Positions 1 to 5,048 of a stretch of 5,069 nt of DNA are shown piece after piece. A model generated the notes under the pieces. It was not told where the DNA came from. It made no database searches and saw only the letters and a program-made list of their open reading frames with translations. This DNA comes from an uncultured Ruminococcus sp. (GTDB lineage Bacteria > Bacillota > Clostridia > Oscillospirales > CAG-272), in the NCBI GenBank assembly GCA_902766115.1, contig CACXCL010000056.1, positions 1-5,069 of the forward strand, read 5' to 3'. The position numbers were made by a program, and so were the translations under genes. Each line of letters opens with the position of its first letter. Position 1 is the first letter of the stretch.

Positions 1-2
1 AG

Positions 3-3000
3 CCCGACCCGTTCGACGAGGCGGAAGTCGTCACAGGCTTCTACTTCGAGACCGATCCCGCCGAGGAGGGCTGGACCTTCGTCGACGAGGACGAGGACGG
101 CAATAACTGGATCTGGAGCAACGGAACCCTTTCGGCTTATGAAGGCGAGGGAATGATCTATTCCCAGTCCTTTATCAATAACGTAGGACCCCTCACCCCC
201 GACAACTGGGCGGTATCTCCCGCCATCGACCTGAGCGAGGTCGAAGGCGACACGGTCCTGTCCCTGTTCGCAAAGGGCCAGGATAGCACCTACTGCGCCG
301 AGCACTTCGCCGTCTACGCAGGCACCACGCCGAACGTTGACGAGATGGTGCAGATCTCCGCGAAAGAGGAAGTCGCCACCGGTAAATTCGTCCGTTACCT
401 TGCCGATCTTGCCGACTTTGTGGGCGAGAGCGAGGTTTACGTGGCGATCCGCCACTTCAACGTGACCGATATGTACTTCCTCGACGTTGACCAGGTAGAG
501 GTACTGAACGGTGTTCCGATGCCCGAACCCGAGCCGGAACCGGTCGATCCCTTCGCGGACGCCGTGGCTCTCGTCACCGACGATTTCGAGGCTGACGCCA
601 CCGGGGCAGGCTGGAACCTCGTCGACAACGACGGAGACGGCTTCAACTGGACCTGGGACGACACCGAAAGTTTAAGCGCATACGACGGAGTGGGCAAACT
701 CTACTCCCAGTCCTACGATTTAGACTTAGGAGCACCCCTCACCCCCGACAACTGGGCTGTATCTCCCGCCATCGATCTGAGCGATGTCGAAGGATACGCT
801 TACGCATCTGTATTCGCTAAAGGTCAGGACCCGGACTATGCGGCGGAGCACTTCGCCATCTACGCCGGTACAACTCCGGACGTTGGCGGAATGACCCTTC
901 TGTCCGATGAGTTTATCGCCACCGGCGAGTGGACCCGCTATGCAGCCGATCTCTCCGACTTCATCGGCGAGAGCGAGGTTTACGTGGCGATCCGTCACTT
1001 CAACGTGACCGATATGTTCTACCTCAACGTGGACAACTTCCAGATCCTGATCTCCGATGAAGAGATCGAGATCGCGAAGGCGCCCGTTCAGCCCGCGATC
1101 ACCGCCCGCCATATCGGCGACGGCATCGCCACGCTGAACACCCCCGTTTCAGAGATCTCCTTCTCGGCGAAGCCGATGATCGCAAACGATGCGGACGGTT
1201 CTCTGAACTCGGCGGCCTCCGAAACGACCCGTCAGACCGCGGACCTCACGAAGATCGATATACCGTTCGACGTGAAGGCGTCCGAAAGATATGATCGCGC
1301 GATCCTCAACTCCGCCTCCGGCACAGCCGCTTCCGGCGAGGTGAAGATCGAGCTCAGCGAGGACGAAAACGTCACGAACGGCGTTTACGTCGTCGAGTAC
1401 GATCCCGAAAAGCTAACCTTCGTCGGCGGGGAGTTCGCAAACGTCCTCTACTCCGTGAACGACGAAGACGGCGCCGTGGTCGTGGCGTTCGCTTCCGACG
1501 TTGAGATCGAGGCTGAGACCGTCATCGGAACTCTCCTCTTCAACTACGCCGGCGAGTATGTCAAGACCGAGGTCACCGTGACAACCTACGAGCGCGGCGG
1601 CGACATCGCTGTCGCGGAAGAGCCCGTCGTGATCGAGATAGAACGGGAAGACAACGGTCACGATTGGACCGAGACCGAGCGTCAGGAAGCCACCTGCACC
1701 GAGGACGGGTACGTAACTTATCAGTGCTCCAAGTGCGGCGAGACGAAGACCGAGGTCCTGGACGCCACCGGCCACACTCTTGTGATCGATCCCGAAGTTC
1801 CCGCGACCTGCACGGAATCCGGTCTCACCGCCGGAGTCCATTGCTCCGTCTGCGACGAGATCCTCATTCCTCAGGAGGTGATCCCCGCGACCGGTCATAC
1901 CGAAGTCGTTATCCCGGCTGTCGAGGCGACCTGCACAACTGCCGGAAGCACTGAGGGCAAGATGTGCTCCGTCTGCGGCGAGATACTCGTCGCTCCCGAG
2001 ACCATCCCTGCAACCGGTCATACCTGGGACGACGGAGTCGTCACCACCGACGCGACCTGCACTGAAGACGGCGTGATCACATACACCTGCACGGTATGCG
2101 GGGAGACGCGCACCGAAGCGATAGCACCCCATGGTCACGAAGCGGTCGACATGGAGGAAATCGCCGCTACCTGCACCGCCGCCGGAAGAACTGCCGGTAA
2201 GCAGTGCTCCGTCTGCGGCGCGATCCTTGAGGGAATGGAGATCATCCTTCCCACCGGACACACCGTGGCAGTCGACGACGCTGTTCCCGCCACCTGCACC
2301 GAAACCGGACTTTCCGCCGGCGCGCACTGCACCGTCTGCGGCGAGATCCTTGTCGCTCAGGAAGTGACCGAGGCTCTCGGCCACGACTACATCGACATCG
2401 TCACCGAACCCACCTGCACGGAACAGGGTTACACGACGCACACCTGCTCGCGCTGCGGAGACAGCTACGTTGACGCGTACGTCGACGCTCTCGGCCACGA
2501 CTGGGACGACGGAGTCGTCACCACCGAGCCCACCGCCGCCGCTGAAGGCGTCAAGACCTTCACCTGCACAAGGTGCGGCGAGACGAAAGAAGAGGTCATC
2601 GATAAACTGAACGGCGAGGTGCTGACTCAGACTATCGAAGAGGCCGAGAACATCGATCTCAATGATTACACCAAGGAATCCGCGGCCGCCCTCACCGAGG
2701 CGCTCGAGGCCGCAAAGGAAGCCCTTGAGAACGGTCATACTCAGGAAGCCCTCGACGAGGCCGCCGCGGCTCTGAAGGCTGCGATCGAAGGACTCGAAGA
2801 GAACGGTCTGCCGTGTAAGGACGACGAGCATTGCCCGGGCAAGGTCTTCACTGACATGCCTCCGAGAGGCAACTGGGCGCATGACGCAATCGACTGGGCG
2901 ATCGTCAACGAAGTGACCAGCGGTATGACCAAGACCACGTTCGGTCCCGGTCAGAAGATAACCCGCGGCCAGGTCGTCACGTTCCTGTGGCGCGCCGCAG

Positions 3001-3380
3001 GATGTCCCGAACCGACGTCGACGAGCACCGCGTTCACCGACGTCAAGACGAACGGTTATTACTACAAAGCGGTCCTGTGGGCAGTTGAGAAGGGCATCAC
3101 CAAGGGCATCACGAAGACCCAGTTCGATCCCAACGGAAACTGCACTCGCGGACAGATCGTCACGTTCCTGTACCGCTACGCCGGATCGCCGTCCGTCGAC
3201 AAGACGTCGTCCAAGTTTACCGACGTCAAGAGCGGCGCGTTCTACGCTGACGCAGTCGCGTGGGCAGTCGCGAATGGCATCACCGCGGGCACAAGCAAGA
3301 CCACGTTCTCGCCCGAGAACGTCTGCACCCGCGCCCAGACCGTCACATTCCTGTACCGACTCGTAGTCGGCTCGAATTAA
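3..3380 (+). CDS. SLH-anchored multidomain surface adhesin-like protein, 5' partial
   Basis: The reading frame is open from the first complete codon (3) to TAA at 3378-3380, giving 1,125 residues of a longer protein; signal peptide and true start lie outside. The ATG at 153 cannot be the start because it falls inside the first domain. Domains by visible residue: choice-of-anchor-J/cleaved-adhesin-like 1 (about 13-169), Pro-Glu linker (170-181), a second copy (182-350), Ser/Thr/Ala-rich linker (351-441), cohesin-like beta-sandwich (about 442-547, with VVEYDPEKLTF), eight Cys/His repeats (553-871), FIVAR-like helical segment (872-935), three SLH domains (949-1006, 1011-1062, 1072-1125). SLH domains bind pyruvylated secondary wall polymer, so it should sit on the cell surface. 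Anchor-J domains occur in secreted adhesins and often bind calcium; the DNDGDG and DEDEDG stretches fit. Binding partner unknown: adhesin or scaffold is inference. The SLH motifs read TRGQ/TRAQ rather than the classic TRAE. No catalytic domain is seen. Confidence 0.93.
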   Translation, partial: PDPFDEAEVVTGFYFETDPAEEGWTFVDEDEDGNNWIWSNGTLSAYEGEGMIYSQSFINNVGPLTPDNWAVSPAIDLSEVEGDTVLSLFAKGQDSTYCAEHFAVYAGTTPNVDEMVQISAKEEVATGKFVRYLADLADFVGESEVYVAIRHFNVTDMYFLDVDQVEVLNGVPMPEPEPEPVDPFADAVALVTDDFEADATGAGWNLVDNDGDGFNWTWDDTESLSAYDGVGKLYSQSYDLDLGAPLTPDNWAVSPAIDLSDVEGYAYASVFAKGQDPDYAAEHFAIYAGTTPDVGGMTLLSDEFIATGEWTRYAADLSDFIGESEVYVAIRHFNVTDMFYLNVDNFQILISDEEIEIAKAPVQPAITARHIGDGIATLNTPVSEISFSAKPMIANDADGSLNSAASETTRQTADLTKIDIPFDVKASERYDRAILNSASGTAASGEVKIELSEDENVTNGVYVVEYDPEKLTFVGGEFANVLYSVNDEDGAVVVAFASDVEIEAETVIGTLLFNYAGEYVKTEVTVTTYERGGDIAVAEEPVVIEIEREDNGHDWTETERQEATCTEDGYVTYQCSKCGETKTEVLDATGHTLVIDPEVPATCTESGLTAGVHCSVCDEILIPQEVIPATGHTEVVIPAVEATCTTAGSTEGKMCSVCGEILVAPETIPATGHTWDDGVVTTDATCTEDGVITYTCTVCGETRTEAIAPHGHEAVDMEEIAATCTAAGRTAGKQCSVCGAILEGMEIILPTGHTVAVDDAVPATCTETGLSAGAHCTVCGEILVAQEVTEALGHDYIDIVTEPTCTEQGYTTHTCSRCGDSYVDAYVDALGHDWDDGVVTTEPTAAAEGVKTFTCTRCGETKEEVIDKLNGEVLTQTIEEAENIDLNDYTKESAAALTEALEAAKEALENGHTQEALDEAAAALKAAIEGLEENGLPCKDDEHCPGKVFTDMPPRGNWAHDAIDWAIVNEVTSGMTKTTFGPGQKITRGQVVTFLWRAAGCPEPTSTSTAFTDVKTNGYYYKAVLWAVEKGITKGITKTQFDPNGNCTRGQIVTFLYRYAGSPSVDKTSSKFTDVKSGAFYADAVAWAVANGITAGTSKTTFSPENVCTRAQTVTFLYRLVVGSN
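6..1052 (+). repeat. Tandem duplication encoding two choice-of-anchor-J domains
   Basis: Two copies of a roughly 540-nt unit lie in the same frame, each opening with DPF (6 and 546) and ending at the last beta-strand of the domain. Shared protein landmarks are GW, a D-rich loop before NW, YSQS, PLTPDNWAVSPAIDLS, AEHFA(V/I)YAGTTP and the stretch from GESEVY to NVTDM. DNA identity is patchy. Positions 188-238 match 734-784 with two differences in 51, and 423-474 match 966-1017 with one difference in 52, whereas other parts have diverged much further. A Pro-Glu linker (about 513-542) separates the copies. More copies may precede the window, since the frame enters open just ahead of copy 1. Confidence 0.85.
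1659..2615 (+). repeat. Eight-unit Cys/His (GH...TCT...CxxC) repeat array
   Basis: Eight consecutive units of 38-41 residues start at the His codons 1659, 1773, 1896, 2019, 2136, 2259, 2382 and 2496. Each begins with His after a Gly and carries TCT-x-x-G, then CxxCG or a close variant, so it offers His plus three Cys. Two subtypes are visible: A (TYxCxxCGET-like, 38-40 residues) and B (AGxxCSVCGEIL-like, always 41 residues), in the order A-B-B-A-B-B-A-A. Unit 8 has Ala in place of the first Cys. Similar repeats are common in secreted Clostridia proteins and have no established function that I know of. Zinc binding or disulfide cross-linking are both possible from the residues alone. Confidence 0.88.
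2847..3377 (+). repeat. Three SLH domains forming the wall anchor
   Basis: Three in-frame modules start at the FTD motifs at 2847, 3033 and 3216. Each has a WA-containing helix, a G(I/V/M)T turn, an F-x-P segment and a TR(G/A)Q...FL(W/Y)R helix. Three SLH domains is the usual number for a functional anchor, as they form a trimeric-like pseudo-threefold unit. A short CKDDEHCPGK lead-in with two Cys precedes the first. Their position at the C-terminus means the adhesin and Cys-repeat modules project outward from the anchor. Confidence 0.92.
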
Positions 3381-3400
3381 GACGGAATTATCGCATAGCG

Positions 3401-3433
3401 AAGAAGGCAGAGGCTCCGGCCTCTGCCTTCTTT
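3401..3433 (+). terminator. Rho-independent terminator of the SLH protein gene
   Basis: A perfect 14-bp inverted repeat (3401-3414 with 3419-3432) closes on a four-base TCCG loop. It starts 20 nt after the TAA of the surface-protein gene and its 3' arm runs into CTTCTTTC. The T tract is interrupted, but stem strength and placement make termination of the upstream transcript the natural reading. It separates that gene from the promoter at 3454. Confidence 0.88.
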
Positions 3434-3453
3434 CATAAAATTGAGCAATGCTA

Positions 3454-3482
3454 TTGAAAAATACCGGTTTGTATGGTAAAAT
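3454..3482 (+). promoter_or_regulatory. Sigma-A type promoter with extended -10 for the carboxypeptidase gene
   Basis: TTGAAA at 3454-3459 and TAAAAT at 3477-3482 are separated by exactly 17 nt, and a TG dinucleotide at 3474-3475 forms an extended -10 (TGGTAAAAT). Each hexamer is one base from consensus. Transcription would begin near 3488-3490, leaving a leader of only about 23 nt, which leaves no room for a riboswitch or attenuator. No operator palindrome is evident. Confidence 0.8.
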
Positions 3483-3498
3483 AACAAAAAACGATTTC

Positions 3499-3505
3499 AG
3501 AGGGG
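3499..3505 (+). promoter_or_regulatory. Ribosome binding site (AGAGGGG)
   Basis: A purine-rich Shine-Dalgarno sequence ends six bases before the ATG at 3512. It fixes this ATG as the start, in agreement with the lipoprotein signal peptide that begins immediately after it. Confidence 0.8.
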
Positions 3506-3511
3506 AAAGAC

Positions 3512-4204
3512 ATGAAAAGATTGATCAAAATACTTGCGCTGATCCTGGTCGCCGTTCTCGCTGTCTGCGCCGTCGCCGGATGCTCGGGCAAGAAAACGGA
3601 GAAGAGTTCCGAAAAGGATTCGAAAAAAACCATCGACTATCTTGTCCTTGTCAACAAAAATCACAAGCTTCCGGACGACTGGGAAGAAAACGTCGTTCTG
3701 AAAGAGGCGGAAAACCGCTACGGCGAGAAGTATCTGGTCGAGGAGAAGACGCTGGAGAATTTCCTGGCGCTTCAGAAGGAACTGGCGGACGAGGGGATCA
3801 TCATAGAGCTTGACAGCACCTACCGTTCCGTCGCGGAGCAGCAGAAGCTCTGGGACGACTGGACCGTTGAATACGGCGAGGATTACGTCAAAAAGTACGT
3901 GGCTGTACCCGGCTATTCCGAGCATCACACCGGGCTTGCCATCGACATTTGCATCGAGAAAGACGGCAAGCGCATAAACGACAACGACGAGATGATCGCC
4001 GAGGAGGAGATCTTTGAAGAGATCCACAAGCACCTGGCGGATCACGGCTTCATCCTCCGTTATATCAAGAACGGCGTTGCCATCACCGGCTACGACTACG
4101 AGCCGTGGCATTTCCGTTACGTCGGCGTTGACGCCGCAAAGGAGATTGCGGAAAAGAAGATCACCTTTGAGGAATACGTGGGCCATCTTAAAGCAGGGAA
4201 GTAA
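3512..4204 (+). CDS. VanY-family D-alanyl-D-alanine carboxypeptidase, lipoprotein (peptidase M15B)
   Basis: This 230-residue protein is probably a zinc D,D-carboxypeptidase that removes the last D-Ala from peptidoglycan stem peptides outside the membrane. Residues 1-23 form a lipoprotein signal peptide (KR, long hydrophobic stretch, lipobox VAGC) with lipidation expected at Cys24, followed by a Lys/Ser/Glu-rich tether to about residue 39. The M15B domain follows: YLVLVNKNH at 43-51, the substrate-side STYRS...Q at 102-110, zinc ligands His138 and Asp145 in SEHHTGLAID, and general base Glu197 with zinc ligand His200 in EPWHFRYVG. All key residues are present and length is normal for a lipoprotein VanY, so it should be active. 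It has its own promoter and a terminator on each side, so it is transcribed alone. No vanH, vanA or vanX gene is seen beside it, which argues for wall maintenance rather than vancomycin resistance. A related LD-peptidase specificity cannot be excluded from sequence alone. Confidence 0.94.
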   Translation: MKRLIKILALILVAVLAVCAVAGCSGKKTEKSSEKDSKKTIDYLVLVNKNHKLPDDWEENVVLKEAENRYGEKYLVEEKTLENFLALQKELADEGIIIELDSTYRSVAEQQKLWDDWTVEYGEDYVKKYVAVPGYSEHHTGLAIDICIEKDGKRINDNDEMIAEEEIFEEIHKHLADHGFILRYIKNGVAITGYDYEPWHFRYVGVDAAKEIAEKKITFEEYVGHLKAGK

Positions 4205-4219
4205 TCATGTGATTTAATG

Positions 4220-4250
4220 AAAACGGCCGGGCATCTTGCCCGACCGTTTT
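4220..4250 (+). terminator. Rho-independent terminator of the carboxypeptidase gene
   Basis: A hairpin starting 15 nt after the stop pairs AAAACGG (4220-4226) with CCGTTTT (4244-4250) and CGGGCA (4228-4233) with TGCCCG (4237-4242), with one C-A mismatch and a TCT loop. The four terminal T bases give the U tract. The A run on the 5' side would also supply U bases on the opposite strand, so it may act in both directions. Confidence 0.88.
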
Positions 4251-4274
4251 CTGTTGTTGCCCTCAACATCTTTA

Positions 4275-4295
4275 CTGCGCTGCAGTAGACAAAGA
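4275..4295. repeat. 21-nt direct repeat, copy 1
   Basis: CTGCGCTGCAG followed by TAGACAAAGA matches positions 5049-5069 at 20 of 21 bases in the same orientation, 774 nt apart. The left half is a short palindrome (CTGC-GCT-GCAG). It lies between the carboxypeptidase terminator and the SLH gene remnant. Whether it is a dispersed intergenic repeat, a recombination boundary or part of a longer repeat cannot be settled here. Confidence 0.6.
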
Positions 4296-4345
4296 AATAG
4301 GGGAGGACCGGTAGACTATTCTCTCGCAAGGTTCCATATATATCT

Positions 4346-4468
4346 TGGACGGTGGCGGAAGGCCTCGTCACCGGCGTGAAGCAGGGCAGCGTGAACTACC
4401 TCGACCCCCGCGGCAACGCCACCCGCGCTCAGGTCGCGACAATACTGATGAGATATCTTGAAAAGTGA
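4346..4468 (+). pseudogene. C-terminal remnant of another SLH-domain protein gene
   Basis: The frame from TGG at 4346 to TGA at 4466-4468 encodes the last 40 residues of an SLH domain: WTVAEGLVTGV, then DPRGNATRAQVATILMRY and a short LEK tail. This matches the second half of an SLH domain (A-x-x-x-G-x-x-x-G, D/F-x-P, N-x-TRAQ, ILMR). The first half of the domain (FxDV...WA) and everything before it is missing. Upstream the frame reads into non-SLH sequence with no start codon or ribosome binding site suited to it. Its TRAQVATILMRYLEK end differs from the end of the surface protein upstream in this window, so it derives from a different SLH gene, not from a local duplication. It is almost certainly not expressed as a functional product. 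Confidence 0.82.
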
Positions 4469-4722
4469 CCGGAGCACAAAGCAGGCAGAACTGTTCCGAG
4501 GAGATTAAAAAGCAGATCCAGTCGAATATTATCGCGCCTGATATGATACATCCGGCTGGACGGGCAGAGCTTCAGTGAAGTTGATAAAGCCCGGGCGCGG
4601 GAGGTGTATAAACTGTCGCGTGATAGGATGTTCCCATTGAGCACTCGCCGGAAAAAACGACGGAGAACCGGGCTTCGACCGCACGTTTAGTATCTGCCCC
4701 ACAGGAACCAAAGAAATAGAAT
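4469..4722. other. Intergenic stretch with no supported gene
   Basis: No ribosome binding site plus start plus coding pattern stands out on either strand. The only mildly coding-like stretch is a plus-strand open frame from 4547 to the TAG at 4688-4690, whose translation contains FSEVDKARAREVYKLSRD. It lacks a good start and I cannot assign it to any family; it could be another gene fragment or chance. An 11-mer CAAAGAAATAG at 4709-4719 recurs at 4290-4300 beside the 21-nt repeat. Confidence 0.5.
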
Positions 4723-4756
4723 AATCCTCTGAGATCGGCGATCTCAGAGGATTTTT
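4723..4756. terminator. Perfect hairpin terminator, possibly bidirectional
   Basis: A perfect inverted repeat pairs AATCCTCTGAGATC (4723-4736) with GATCTCAGAGGATT (4740-4753) around a three-base loop. On the plus strand it ends in five T bases (4752-4756). On the minus strand it has an A tract before it and TTATTCTATTTCTTT after it, and lies 7 nt beyond the tRNA-Pro 3' half. That second placement is the expected one for a tRNA terminator, so it probably served the tRNA gene, but either direction is possible. Confidence 0.75.
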
Positions 4757-4759
4757 CAC

Positions 4760-4801
4760 TCCGAGTGACTGGATTTGAACCAGCGGCCTGATGGTCCCAA
4801 A
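4760..4801 (-). tRNA. tRNA-Pro (TGG) 3'-half fragment, no 5' half
   Basis: Read on the minus strand from 4801, the sequence gives the anticodon loop TTTGGGA (anticodon TGG), the 3' side of the anticodon stem CCATC, a five-base variable loop AGGCC, a perfect T arm GCTGG-TTCAAAT-CCAGT (4784 to 4768), the 3' acceptor strand CACTCGG and discriminator A. G72 and A73 are typical of bacterial tRNA-Pro. The 5' half is absent: the 31 nt before the anticodon loop contain neither a GATGG partner for the anticodon stem, nor a D arm, nor a CCGAGTG acceptor strand, and I found none further up to 5069. CCA is not encoded. It is therefore a broken copy and not a working tRNA. Confidence 0.72.
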
Positions 4802-4939
4802 GGTGTTTGAACCTGGTGTTACATGTGCATGAATCCCATTTGACCCTTTCCGCTCCGGAAAACTTGCTCTCCGGCACTCTTTTCTCCGCTGTTTCCGCAC
4901 CCTCCAACGGACGTTGTGGTCAAACATGTGGTCGTTCGC

Positions 4940-4986
4940 AAACTCTCCCTTGGCCGCGGCAGATTCGCCGCGCCCCGGGAGTGTTT
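4940..4986. other. Long GC-rich imperfect hairpin
   Basis: Outer arms AAACTCTCCC (4940-4949) and GGGAGTGTTT (4977-4986) pair at 9 of 10 positions. Inner arms CGCGGC (4955-4960) and GCCGCG (4967-4972) pair perfectly around an AGATTC loop, and a GG/CC pair can bridge the two with small bulges. There is no T tract on either side, so it does not look like an intrinsic terminator. It might be part of a structured RNA, a protein-binding palindrome or a recombination site. Confidence 0.55.
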
Positions 4987-5048
4987 GGATTGTAACTCTC
5001 GTCCTCCGGAAAGTCAAGTAAGTTCGGGATATATCCATCCACAAATAT

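Noticed and set aside
1659..2615. Regularly spaced repeats considered as a CRISPR-like array
   Set aside because: The repeats are diverged, in frame and protein-coding with conserved Cys and His codons. There are no unique spacers between identical short repeats.
1413..2882. A 489-codon open frame on the minus strand opposite the surface-protein gene
   Set aside because: It is an antisense shadow of the GC-biased Cys-repeat coding region. Its translation is low-complexity Gly/Asp/Val-rich and it overlaps a frame with clear domains.
3497..4186. A 229-codon minus-strand open frame opposite the carboxypeptidase
   Set aside because: The plus strand has promoter, ribosome binding site, lipobox and complete M15B motifs. 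The minus frame shows no recognisable domain and no ribosome binding site.
4547..4690. Plus-strand open frame containing FSEVDKARAREVYKLSRD
   Set aside because: It has no suitable start or ribosome binding site, its Arg/Lys-rich tail looks random, and I cannot match it to a family. It is mentioned in the intergenic entry as a possible fragment only.
4807..4995. Plus-strand 62-codon open frame in the 3' region
   Set aside because: There is no ribosome binding site, it spans the GC-rich hairpin, and the composition is not protein-like.
4760..5000. Possibility that the tRNA-like 3' end belongs to tmRNA or another structured RNA
   Set aside because: The tmRNA 5' acceptor sequence and tag-peptide frame are missing, and the anticodon loop, variable loop and T arm together fit tRNA-Pro much better.
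4529..5044. Minus-strand open frames of 171 and 111 codons across the 3' region
   Set aside because: They run through the terminator hairpin and the half tRNA, and the translated tRNA segment reads like the usual false protein made from tRNA genes. No domain or start signal supports them.
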